Made by a program: the position numbers and the translations under genes. Positions 1 to 7,408 of a stretch of DNA of 64,000 nucleotides are shown piece by piece; the stretch's first letter is position 1; each line of letters opens with the position of its first letter. The DNA lies in contig CAZWHQ010000007.1 in NCBI GenBank assembly GCA_964633715.1, forward strand, positions 43,401 through 107,400, given 5' to 3'. A model generated the notes under the pieces. It was not told the DNA's origin and did not search any database. It saw nothing but the letters and a program-made list of their open reading frames with translations. This DNA comes from JAUWVG01 sp964633715. Lineage in GTDB: Bacteria; Acidobacteriota; Aminicenantia; Aminicenantales; Aminicenantaceae.

Positions 1-820
1 CAATCTCTCGATAAGCCGCGGCATGTTTAGACAGATCATCGTAGACAATAAGGGCATGTTTCCCTTTATCCCGGAAGTATTCACCGATAGCACACCCGCT
101 GTAAGGAGCCAAAAATTGAAGTGGAGACGGATCACTTGCTGAAGCAACAACTACAATCGTGTAATCCATAGCCCCATGGTCCTCGAGGACCTTAATGCTG
201 TAGGCAACAGTGGAATTCTTCTGACCAATGGCCACGTAGATGCAGATAACATCCTTGCCCTTTTGATTGATAATAGTATCAAGTGCGATGGCCGTCTTCC
301 CCGTCTGGCGGTCGCCAATAATGAGTTCCCTCTGCCCTCGTCCTATGGGAATCATGGAATCAATGGCCTTGATTCCTGTCTGAAGCGGTTCTTTGACCGG
401 CATCCGGTCCACGACTCCGGGAGCCAACCTCTCGACAACCATATATTTATCGGACTTGACAGGGCCCTTTTCATCCAGAGCAGCTCCAAGAGGATTGAGA
501 ACTCTCCCTATCAACGAAGGCCCGGAAGGCACCTGCATTATCTTGTAAGTTCGCTTGACGATATCTCCCTCTTTTATCATGTGAGATTCACTCAAGAGAA
601 CGGCACCGACGCTGTCTTCTTCCAGGTTCAGGGCAAGCCCAAACACATTCTGCGGAAATTCCAAAAGTTCATTATACATAACCCGATCGAGTCCATAGAC
701 TTTGGCAATGCCATCCCCAACCGAAGTTACAGTTCCAACTTCCTTGGTGTCGATGTCCGACTCAAATCCCTCTATTTGACGTTGAATAATCCTGCTTATC
801 TCATCAGCTTTTATTTCCAT
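1..820 (-). CDS. atpA: F1Fo ATP synthase subunit alpha (partial, N-terminal 273 codons)
   Basis: The alpha subunit forms, with beta, the nucleotide-binding hexamer of the cytoplasmic F1 head. Reverse-complement translation from ATG at 820-818 begins MEIKADEISRIIQRQIEGF and continues in frame off the left edge, so the C-terminal part is outside the window. The beta-barrel region is followed by the P-loop segment GDRQTGKTA and then a segment typical of alpha subunits (LAPYSGCAIGEYFRD). A ribosome site (AGAAGGG) sits about 8 bases before the ATG. The gene lies 6 bases after atpH and ends the b'-b-delta-alpha run visible here; gamma, beta and epsilon presumably follow outside. Identification is secure; only the length is unknown. 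Confidence 0.96.
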   Translation of the reverse strand, partial: MEIKADEISRIIQRQIEGFESDIDTKEVGTVTSVGDGIAKVYGLDRVMYNELLEFPQNVFGLALNLEEDSVGAVLLSESHMIKEGDIVKRTYKIMQVPSGPSLIGRVLNPLGAALDEKGPVKSDKYMVVERLAPGVVDRMPVKEPLQTGIKAIDSMIPIGRGQRELIIGDRQTGKTAIALDTIINQKGKDVICIYVAIGQKNSTVAYSIKVLEDHGAMDYTIVVVASASDPSPLQFLAPYSGCAIGEYFRDKGKHALIVYDDLSKHAAAYREI

Positions 821-826
821 TTTAAA

Positions 827-1369
827 CTACCCTTCTAAAATTTTTTCTTGGAGTTTCGTTAATGCTCCCCTTAAGGAAGCATCATAGATAATATTTCCCT
901 GTCTAATGGAGATTCCCCCAATAAGCTCAGGATCGATCTTGTATTTTAAAAACACCGGTCTTTTCTCCATCTTCTCCAGCCTATCACCAAGCACTTTCTT
1001 TTGAGTGTCAGAAAGAGATATGACTGAAGAGATTTCAAAAGAAGATATGCCCTGTGATATGTTCCATAAATCAGGAAAAAAATCCAAAATATCAGGGAGG
1101 AGCTCAAGACGCCCGTTGTCAATCAGAAGAAGCAATAATCGTTGGACCTTCGGGTGAAAGTCTTTTTTTCCCAGGATTTCCTCACCTATGGCTCTCTTTC
1201 GTGAAGTGGGAAGAACGGATTTGAAGAGAATCTCTTGAAGTTCTTTTTGACTGGAAATAAATTTCTCGAAATCATTCAACTGGCGTAAAATCACTCCGAA
1301 CTCATCTTGGTCAGAGATGGAACTGACCAAACCGCGCGTGTATCGTCTGACAAGAATTCTATTTACCAT
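827..1369 (-). CDS. atpH: F1Fo ATP synthase subunit delta
   Basis: A 180-residue protein matching the OSCP/delta family, which sits on top of F1 and ties it to the peripheral b stalk. The N-terminal helical part (starting MVNRILVRRYTRGLV) and the C-terminal end, with the family-typical stretch IDPELIGGISIRQGNIIYD, are both present, and the length is normal. The start overlaps the end of the b-subunit gene by 11 bases and atpA starts 6 bases downstream, so translation in this operon is probably coupled. Sequence conservation in delta subunits is low, but position between b and alpha supports the call. Confidence 0.93.
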   Translation of the reverse strand: MVNRILVRRYTRGLVSSISDQDEFGVILRQLNDFEKFISSQKELQEILFKSVLPTSRKRAIGEEILGKKDFHPKVQRLLLLLIDNGRLELLPDILDFFPDLWNISQGISSFEISSVISLSDTQKKVLGDRLEKMEKRPVFLKYKIDPELIGGISIRQGNIIYDASLRGALTKLQEKILEG

Positions 1370-1931
1370 GAAATTTCCCGAGTTTTTCGATGGACAAATC
1401 GATGAGGAAAGACTGTTTCTCTGGGGTCATTTTTTCTTCTATATTTGTTTTGGCAATTTCTGTCGCAAGTTCGGCCGCCTGGGCTTTTAATTCGTGAACT
1501 TTTGTTTGGGTGAAGATCTCAATCTCTTGTCGGGCAAAAGTCTTGATCCTCTCAGCCTCATTTTCGGCTGCCTGGAGAATGGATTCTTTCCTTTTCTGCC
1601 CCTCCTCTTCGGCATTCTTTCTGATTTCTTCGAGTTCTTTTTTCAACTTTTGGAGGCGATCCCTTGCGTGTTTATAATTTTTTTCGTTTTCCTCCCGTTC
1701 CTTCTTCACTTCTTTTATAGTGGAATCGATCTCCTGTCCGTAGCGTTCCAGAAAATCCTTAACGGGCTTGCGGAGCAGATAACCCAATCCTCCAAAAAGG
1801 ACCAGAAAATTCAACACTTTCCCCAAATAGCCAACTAGGGGAGAAGCATGTGATTGCTCTTCTTCAAGTGAAAAAAAGAGGAACAAAGGCAGCAAAATTA
1901 ATAAAAGAAGAATTTTATTCCCTTTGTTCAT
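1359..1931 (-). CDS. atpF: F1Fo ATP synthase subunit b (signal-like N-terminus)
   Basis: A 190-residue stalk subunit. It starts with a hydrophobic stretch that could be a signal peptide (residues about 8-24), a second hydrophobic segment (about 33-52, VGYLGKVLNFLVLFGGLGYLL), then a long charged coiled coil rich in Glu, Lys and Arg up to about residue 160. This is the architecture of b subunits that form the peripheral stator. Its ATG overlaps the stop of the preceding b'-type gene as TGATG, and its end overlaps atpH. Two b-type genes in tandem suggest a b/b' heterodimer. The double hydrophobic N-terminus is longer than in the single-TM E. coli b. Confidence 0.9.
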   Translation of the reverse strand: MNKGNKILLLLILLPLFLFFSLEEEQSHASPLVGYLGKVLNFLVLFGGLGYLLRKPVKDFLERYGQEIDSTIKEVKKEREENEKNYKHARDRLQKLKKELEEIRKNAEEEGQKRKESILQAAENEAERIKTFARQEIEIFTQTKVHELKAQAAELATEIAKTNIEEKMTPEKQSFLIDLSIEKLGKFHGK

Positions 1932-2347
1932 CAGTGCATCAGCCTTTTTTCAATTTTTTTTGCGAGCGTCTCACTCTTCGCTTCCATCTCTTTAAAAAGG
2001 TTCTCCATCTGTTTTTCAAGATCCGCTTTGCTTTCCTCCACCATTTTCTTTGATTCTTTGGAGATATCGGCAATCAGTTCCTCTCTCTTTTTTTGTGCTT
2101 CCTTCTCAAGCCTGTTTCGGGTCGTCAAAGCATCCATACGGGCCTGTTTCATTTGCTCTTCGATCTCGGACAAGGTGTGCTCATTGTCCTCTTGAGATTT
2201 GGCTGCCGCCAGCTTATTTTCACTAATGAGGGCCTCTCTTTCTGCCCTCAATTTTTGCAGAGGATTAAAAAAGATTTTCTTGAGCACAAAGAGAAGGATC
2301 CAAACGATGGCAAAAATGACAAACAAACTGATATCTAAATCTAACAT
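1931..2347 (-). CDS. F1Fo ATP synthase subunit b' (second b-type subunit)
   Basis: A 138-residue b-type stator subunit: one N-terminal transmembrane helix (residues about 7-27, LFVIFAIVWILLFVLKKIFF) followed by FNPLQKLRAEREALI, the classical b-subunit juxtamembrane pattern, and then an uninterrupted coiled coil to the C-terminus. It is the first gene of the ATP synthase run visible here; genes for a and c subunits are not upstream, because folC ends 82 bases before it. The 82-base gap contains AT-rich sequence with possible promoter hexamers (for example TTGCTT and TAAATT 17 bases apart on the minus strand). Whether it is the b or b' partner cannot be settled from sequence alone. Confidence 0.88.
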   Translation of the reverse strand: MLDLDISLFVIFAIVWILLFVLKKIFFNPLQKLRAEREALISENKLAAAKSQEDNEHTLSEIEEQMKQARMDALTTRNRLEKEAQKKREELIADISKESKKMVEESKADLEKQMENLFKEMEAKSETLAKKIEKRLMH

Positions 2348-2429
2348 TTTTCTTATAGAATTAGTCTAATAAATTAGCCAAAAATTTAACATTTTTGTCT
2401 GGAAAAAGCAAGAACTCTGTCCCAAGAGG

Positions 2430-3725
2430 TCAAAGCCCATCGGGAAACAGTTTTTTTACTTCTCCAACCAGGAAAAGTGAGCCGGCAATGACCACTGTTT
2501 TTTGCTCTTTTGCATCTCCGACAGCCCTTCGGACAGCCTTATAAACATCAGATTCTATCACAATTTTTTCCTGGTATTTCTGGGTTTTTGTGTAAAGCTC
2601 TTTAGGGGAAGCGGCACGAAAATAGGGGAATCGTGTCAGGATCACTTTTTCGGTCAGAGGAAAAAGAGCCTCTGCTATTTGTTCGATTTTTTTATCCCGC
2701 ATCAGTGCAAATACAAGAATAACCGGCGTAGAGATCCAATCCTGGATGTAGACTTGTAAAGCCTGTGCCCCCTCTTCATTATGGGCTCCATCGAGCAGCA
2801 CAAGAGGATTCTTTGAAAACAGTTCCAGACGCCCCTCCCATCTGGTTGTCTCAACACCATGAAGGATAAGACTTTTTTTAAGTTTCTTCCAAATGCGGCT
2901 GAGGTGTTCTGCGACAACTATCGCAATGGCCGCGTTCTTTCCCTGATGGACTCCCAATAGACTTGGAGAAAAAGAGTACTCATCTATTGAGGTCCGCAGA
3001 AGAAATTCACGGTCCCGCCTCCTCCGACTCACCTGGAAACTGTCCTTCTTTTTAAAGACTTGGAAAAACGGCGCTCCAAGTTCTTCGGCTCTCTTTTTCA
3101 GAACAGACAAAGCTTCTGGATCTTCAACTCCACAGACGACGGGCACATCCGGCCTCATGATCCCAGATTTTTCAAAGGCAATTTGAGCGGTTGTTTCTCC
3201 AAGAGCTTTTTGATGTTCGGGAGAAATTGTACAAATGACAGACACAAGAGGCAAAACGACATTTGTGGCATCAAACCTTCCCCCCATTCCCACTTCCAAG
3301 ACAGCGATGTCCACTTTCTCTCTTTTAAAGCTTAAAAATGCCAGGCAGCTCAAAATTTCAAAATATGTGGGATGGTGCTGAAGTTTCTTAGTTTCCAAGA
3401 GTGCCTCGATTGTATCTTTGAGAAGAGTTAAACGAAAGCTAAAGGCCTTTTTAGTAATGAGTGTATCCCCTATACGGATCCGCTCTCTCACACTCACAAG
3501 ATGAGGGGAGGTGAAGAGACCAACGCGAAATCCGTGCAGAGACAATAAACGTGTGACCCCGGCGCAAACAGAACCCTTTCCATTGGATCCTGCCACCAGA
3601 ATTGAAGGGTAGTGAATATGAGGAGAATGAAGCGCCTCAAGGACAATCCTGACATTGTTCAGACCAAATTTGATTCCTAGTTTCTGGACTTCATCCAGAT
3701 ACTTCAAACACTGTTGAAAATTCAT
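2430..3725 (-). CDS. folC: Folylpolyglutamate synthase / dihydrofolate synthase
   Basis: A 431-residue Mur-ligase-family enzyme that adds glutamate to dihydropteroate and/or to reduced folates in an ATP-dependent reaction in the cytoplasm. The N-terminus has the family segment IKFGLNNVR followed by the P-loop VAGSNGKGSV (about residues 43-52), then TSPHL and EVGMGGRFDATN, the Mg/ATP-binding signature of FolC. The C-terminal domain carries LDGAHNEEGA. Length is normal. The ATG overlaps the accD stop by 4 bases (ATGA), so it is coupled to accD; the accD-folC order is common in bacteria. Confidence 0.95.
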   Translation of the reverse strand: MNFQQCLKYLDEVQKLGIKFGLNNVRIVLEALHSPHIHYPSILVAGSNGKGSVCAGVTRLLSLHGFRVGLFTSPHLVSVRERIRIGDTLITKKAFSFRLTLLKDTIEALLETKKLQHHPTYFEILSCLAFLSFKREKVDIAVLEVGMGGRFDATNVVLPLVSVICTISPEHQKALGETTAQIAFEKSGIMRPDVPVVCGVEDPEALSVLKKRAEELGAPFFQVFKKKDSFQVSRRRRDREFLLRTSIDEYSFSPSLLGVHQGKNAAIAIVVAEHLSRIWKKLKKSLILHGVETTRWEGRLELFSKNPLVLLDGAHNEEGAQALQVYIQDWISTPVILVFALMRDKKIEQIAEALFPLTEKVILTRFPYFRAASPKELYTKTQKYQEKIVIESDVYKAVRRAVGDAKEQKTVVIAGSLFLVGEVKKLFPDGL

Positions 3726-4513
3726 TGAGGACGGTTCATAAAAAGGCGGAGAGCTCGAATGAGGTAATTTCGGAGGTCAGATCTATTGACGACATCGTCC
3801 AACATGCCATGTTCGAGAAGGAACTCCGATCTCTGAAAGCCTTTGGGAAGCTTCTCTTTAATAGTCTGCTCGATAACTCTCGGTCCGGCAAACCCGATAA
3901 GGGCTTTTGGTTCGGCAATGTTGATATCCCCTAACATGGCGTAACTGGCTGTGACGCCTCCTGTAGTGGGATCTGTAATCAAAGAGATGTAGGGAATCCC
4001 CGCTTCTTCAAGTCGAGCGATGGCGGCACTTGTTTTCATGAGCTGCATGAGTGAGAGAGTGCCCTCCTGCATCCGAGCTCCTCCTGAACAGGACACGACA
4101 AGAACCGGGATCTTTTCTGAAAGGCCTTTTTCCAGAGCTCGTGTGATTTTTTCGCCGACAACCGATCCCATACTGCCACCCATAAAGGCAAAATTCATGC
4201 TGCAAACCACAGTAGGGATCCCCCCAATGGTTCCGACTGCATTTAATACGGCATCAGGATAGGATGTCTTCTTTTGGTTTTCTCTCAAGCGGTCAGAGTA
4301 CTTTTTTGAATCAACAAACTCAAGAGGATCCTGAGGATAGATATTTTGATCAAAAAGCTCATACGCTTCATCATCAAAAAGCATCTTCAGCCGTTCTTCT
4401 GCCGAAATCCTGAAGTGAAATTGGCAATCTGGACAAATAAACAAGTTATCCAGAATGTCCTGTTTGTAAAGAATGCCCTGACAGCTATTGCACCGTGTCC
4501 ACAGATTCTCCAT
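3722..4513 (-). CDS. accD: Acetyl-CoA carboxylase carboxyltransferase subunit beta
   Basis: A 263-residue beta subunit that, with AccA, transfers the carboxyl group from biotin to acetyl-CoA to give malonyl-CoA for fatty acid synthesis. An N-terminal four-cysteine zinc ribbon is visible (RCNSC at about residues 8-11 and CPDC at about 28-31), followed by the crotonase-like carboxyltransferase fold with the oxyanion segments VSCSGGARMQEG and TTGGVTASYAMLGD. It is slightly shorter than E. coli AccD at the C-terminus. It starts 9 bases after the response-regulator gene and overlaps folC. accA is not in the window. Confidence 0.96.
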   Translation of the reverse strand: MENLWTRCNSCQGILYKQDILDNLFICPDCQFHFRISAEERLKMLFDDEAYELFDQNIYPQDPLEFVDSKKYSDRLRENQKKTSYPDAVLNAVGTIGGIPTVVCSMNFAFMGGSMGSVVGEKITRALEKGLSEKIPVLVVSCSGGARMQEGTLSLMQLMKTSAAIARLEEAGIPYISLITDPTTGGVTASYAMLGDINIAEPKALIGFAGPRVIEQTIKEKLPKGFQRSEFLLEHGMLDDVVNRSDLRNYLIRALRLFMNRPQ

Positions 4514-4522
4514 AATTGTCCT

Positions 4523-4990
4523 TTATTCTTTGTCTTTTATTAAGATACCGTCAGCCAGTTCTGACAGGGTTTTAACAACATCCATTGGATCCGGCAGCTC
4601 CTCCTCAATGGGAACTTCGTTGTGTATAATATTTAAGACCGCGTTCAGTAACGTTTCATCTTCATAAGGTTTCTCAAAATACTCTGCGACGCCAAGAGAC
4701 TTAATCGCCTCATTCTTGTACTGCAAACCTTTATAGAGACCCGTAACAATAATAATTGGCGTTCCCCCCCCAGAATCCTCGCGTATCTTTTTTGCGAGTT
4801 CAAATCCATGAAGCTTGGGAAGCATAGGTTCGAGGAGGACGATATCGGGTTTTTCTTCTATAAATATTTCGTAGGCCGACTGGCCATCAGCCGCCGTGAA
4901 AACTTGGAAATTATTAGGCAAAAAAATACTTTTTAAAGCCTCTAGGCTTCTTTTTTCATAATCGACAATAAGGATCTTCTTTTTGACCAT
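4523..4990 (-). CDS. Receiver-domain protein lacking the phosphorylatable Asp
   Basis: A 155-residue protein, essentially a single response-regulator receiver domain with a short acidic tail and no output domain. The fold markers are present: KKILIVDYE at the N-terminus, Thr83 in IIIVTG and Lys107 in EYFEKP. The phosphoacceptor position, however, is Glu54 (VLLEPMLPKLHGFEL) instead of Asp, and the usual acidic pair is Asp-Tyr. I chose ATG 4990 because a good promoter (-35 at 5028-5033, -10 at 5005-5010) leaves no room for the upstream TTG at 5020. It heads a run into accD and folC. Its partner is unknown; a phosphorylation-independent switch or a mimic of the phosphorylated state is possible. 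Confidence 0.82.
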   Translation of the reverse strand: MVKKKILIVDYEKRSLEALKSIFLPNNFQVFTAADGQSAYEIFIEEKPDIVLLEPMLPKLHGFELAKKIREDSGGGTPIIIVTGLYKGLQYKNEAIKSLGVAEYFEKPYEDETLLNAVLNIIHNEVPIEEELPDPMDVVKTLSELADGILIKDKE

Positions 4991-5004
4991 GAACTCTGCT
5001 ATCG

Positions 5005-5033
5005 ATTCTAGAAGAAGCAAACATTCTTGTCAA
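5005..5033 (-). promoter_or_regulatory. Sigma-70-type promoter of the receiver-accD-folC run
   Basis: On the minus strand TTGACA (5033-5028) is followed by a 17-base spacer and TAGAAT (5010-5005). The ATG of the receiver gene is 14 bases beyond the -10 box, giving an untranslated leader of only about 7 bases. Confidence 0.75.
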
Positions 5034-5220
5034 TGTGCTGAGGTATCCCCAGTTGTCTATTCATTTTAGAGTTGGACACTTCACGGTTTTTCTGCCCACA
5101 CCGCATTTATAATACGGGGGTAGCGGCAGAGACTCGACGGCCTTGACCGACTCGGATCCAGAAGTCACAGAAAGGGGAAGACTTCATAAATATTGCTCTA
5201 TTTATTATTTTAAGACGATT

Positions 5221-5229
5221 TGATATATT
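5221..5229 (+). promoter_or_regulatory. Possible extended -10 promoter of the glycosyltransferase gene
   Basis: TGATATATT reads as an extended -10 element (TGn plus TATATT) ending 7 bases before the ATG at 5237; no convincing -35 box is seen. The start codon would be at or very near the transcript start. The block between this site and the opposite-strand promoter (about 5096-5190) is more GC-rich than its surroundings and unexplained. Confidence 0.4.
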
Positions 5230-5236
5230 AACCAGG

Positions 5237-6211
5237 ATGAACACACAAGATCCTCTATTCCTCTCCCTTGTTATCCCTGTATTTAACGAGGCGGAAAACT
5301 TGCCCATCCTCCACGCGGATATCACCGAATCCTGCAGTAAACTCGGAATAACATATGAAATCATCTTTATCGACGATGGAAGTTTGGACAATTCATTTTT
5401 CGTCTTAAAAAAAATTCAAAGAGAAGATCCATTCGTCAAACTCATTAGACTGAGAAAAAATTTCGGCCAGACTGCAGCCCTTTCAGCCGGCTTTGATCAT
5501 GCGGAAGGGGAGATCGTTATCACTCTGGATGCAGACCTCCAGAATGATCCTTTGGATATCCATCTGTTTTTAAACAAAATCAATGAAGGTTATGACATTG
5601 TCAGCGGCTGGAGAAAACAGAGGAAAGACAAGTTTTTTTCTCGCCGGCTCCCCTCTATGATTGCCAACTGGCTTATTTCTCGCATCACTAGAGTCAAACT
5701 CCACGATTATGGATGCACTCTCAAGGCGTTCCGCAAAGAAATCATAAAGAACATCCAGCTCTATGGAGAACTCCATCGTTTTATTCCAGCTATCGCCAGC
5801 CAAATGGGGGTGTCTATAGCAGAGGTTAAAGTGAATCACAGAGCACGACGTTACGGAAAATCCAAATACTCTATCCTTCGTTTTCCACGTGTAATCCTTG
5901 ATCTTCTCACTGTTAAATTCTTGCTCAGCTATTCCACACGGCCACTCCAGGTTTTTGGATTTTTTGGTTTAATTAGCGGTTTGGCAGGAGGTGTGATCGG
6001 TCTCATTTTATCCTATCAGAGGCTCATTCTCAAACAAAGCATCGCCGGCCGCCCTCTGCTGCTTTTGGCGATCCTGCTTATAGTTATCGGGATTCAATTT
6101 ATCACTCTTGGACTTCTGGCTGAAATCATGGTCCGTGCCTACCATGAGTCAACCGATAAAAGCACATATTTTATCCAGGAGATTATCGAATCTGATTCCG
6201 AAAAGACCTAA
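5237..6211 (+). CDS. Family 2 glycosyltransferase, polyprenyl-phosphate type, membrane-anchored
   Basis: A 324-residue GT-A fold enzyme. The catalytic domain has LVIPVFNEAENL, IDDGSLDNS, the metal-binding DADLQNDP and a later SGWRKQRKD segment typical of DPM1/GtrB/ArnC-like transferases that load a sugar onto polyprenyl phosphate. Two C-terminal transmembrane helices follow (about residues 235-258 and 272-298). It starts a polysaccharide-type cluster with a second glycosyltransferase 15 bases downstream and an epimerase. The sugar donor cannot be told from sequence. Undecaprenyl-phosphate as acceptor is inferred from the family. Confidence 0.9.
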   Translation: MNTQDPLFLSLVIPVFNEAENLPILHADITESCSKLGITYEIIFIDDGSLDNSFFVLKKIQREDPFVKLIRLRKNFGQTAALSAGFDHAEGEIVITLDADLQNDPLDIHLFLNKINEGYDIVSGWRKQRKDKFFSRRLPSMIANWLISRITRVKLHDYGCTLKAFRKEIIKNIQLYGELHRFIPAIASQMGVSIAEVKVNHRARRYGKSKYSILRFPRVILDLLTVKFLLSYSTRPLQVFGFFGLISGLAGGVIGLILSYQRLILKQSIAGRPLLLLAILLIVIGIQFITLGLLAEIMVRAYHESTDKSTYFIQEIIESDSEKT

Positions 6212-6226
6212 GCAATCCATTAGCCA

Positions 6227-7405
6227 ATGAATATTCTCATGCTGGCCCCTGAACCCTTTTTTCAGCCACGAGGCACACCGATTAGTATCTACTTCCGGCT
6301 CAGGGCTCTCTCGGATCTCGGACACAGCGTTGACCTCGTCACCTATCATCTTGGCGAAAACCAATCCATCAGAAACTTAAAAATACTGCGCATCCCCGAT
6401 CTTTTTTTTATGAAAAAAATTAAAATTGGTCCATCATTAGCGAAAATTCCTCTCGATTTTCTCCTTCTTTTAAAAGCCATCTTTCAGCTCTTTAAAAAGC
6501 CCTATGACTTGATTTTTTCTCATGAGGAAGCCGGTCTATTTGGGAGTGCGCTCGCGAAAATCTGGAGAATTCCGCATGTTTACGACATGCATTCAAGCCT
6601 CCCTCAGCAACTGGACAACTTCGAGTTCACCAAGTCCCGTTTTATCAAGAACCTCTTTCTCAGGATGGAACATTTCATACTGAAAAATTCGCATGCAATC
6701 ATTGTTATCTGCCCCGACCTTTCACAAACTGTACAGGAGGTCGGATTCGGGAAAAAAGCCATCCTTCTTCAAAACTTCATTGATTTTGAAGACCTAAAGA
6801 ATTTGTCCAGAGACACCTCCCTCGACCGTAAGGAGATTGCTCCTCGTGACGAAAAAATTGTGCTCTACACAGGAAACTTTCAACCCTATCAGGGAATCCC
6901 ACTGCTACTTCAAGCGGCCGCTCGGCTGGATCAAGAAGATGTTCTCTTCCTCCTCGTTGGAGAAAGTAAATCCGCGGTTGCCCTTATGATACAAAAAGCG
7001 AAAGATTTGAATATTGCCAAAAAAGTGAAATTTACAGGACAAGTTCCTCCCTCACATGTTCACAGATATATATCCCTAGCAGATGTGCTTGTTTCACCTC
7101 GATTGTCAGGCACAAACACGCCTCTTAAAATTTACTCCTTTCTCAAATCGGGCAAACCAGTTGTGGCCACAAATCTCTGGACTCATTCCCAGATCCTAAA
7201 CGAAAATATATCCATCCTTGTCGATCCCGATCCAGACAGCCTTGCACAAGGAATATCCTATGCTCTCAACGATCCAGGAGCTAAACAACGTGCAGAATCG
7301 GCTCAACGTCTAGCCGAAGATGAATATACTTATCCTAAATACCTGGATATAATAAGAAAAGTCCTCAAAAAAGCCAACATGGATTTTAGGAACACACACA
7401 AATAG
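6227..7405 (+). CDS. Family 4 glycosyltransferase (GT-B fold)
   Basis: A 392-residue cytoplasmic or membrane-associated glycosyltransferase. The N-terminal Rossmann domain begins MNILMLAPEPFFQPRGTPIS, with the glycine/threonine motif usual for GT4 acceptor domains; the C-terminal domain has LYTGNFQPYQGIPLLL, VGES, KFTGQVPPSHVHRYISLADVL and the nucleotide-sugar binding Glu region replaced by SGTNTPLKIYSFLKSGKPVVATNLW, the GT4 donor-binding loop. It follows the membrane glycosyltransferase by 15 bases and precedes the epimerase by 3, so the three are probably co-transcribed for a surface glycan. Confidence 0.9.
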   Translation: MNILMLAPEPFFQPRGTPISIYFRLRALSDLGHSVDLVTYHLGENQSIRNLKILRIPDLFFMKKIKIGPSLAKIPLDFLLLLKAIFQLFKKPYDLIFSHEEAGLFGSALAKIWRIPHVYDMHSSLPQQLDNFEFTKSRFIKNLFLRMEHFILKNSHAIIVICPDLSQTVQEVGFGKKAILLQNFIDFEDLKNLSRDTSLDRKEIAPRDEKIVLYTGNFQPYQGIPLLLQAAARLDQEDVLFLLVGESKSAVALMIQKAKDLNIAKKVKFTGQVPPSHVHRYISLADVLVSPRLSGTNTPLKIYSFLKSGKPVVATNLWTHSQILNENISILVDPDPDSLAQGISYALNDPGAKQRAESAQRLAEDEYTYPKYLDIIRKVLKKANMDFRNTHK

Positions 7406-7408
7406 ACC

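Noticed and set aside
176..838. Long plus-strand open frame over the ATP synthase alpha gene
   Set aside because: It is the antisense shadow of atpA, whose minus-strand translation is unmistakable (P-loop GDRQTGKTA).
4991..5020. TTG start for the receiver-domain protein
   Set aside because: It lies inside the spacer of a TTGACA/TAGAAT promoter; ATG 4990 gives a normal receiver N-terminus.
5096..5190. tRNA or known structured RNA in the GC-rich intergenic block
   Set aside because: No TTC-loop, anticodon arm or CCA-type end could be found on either strand.
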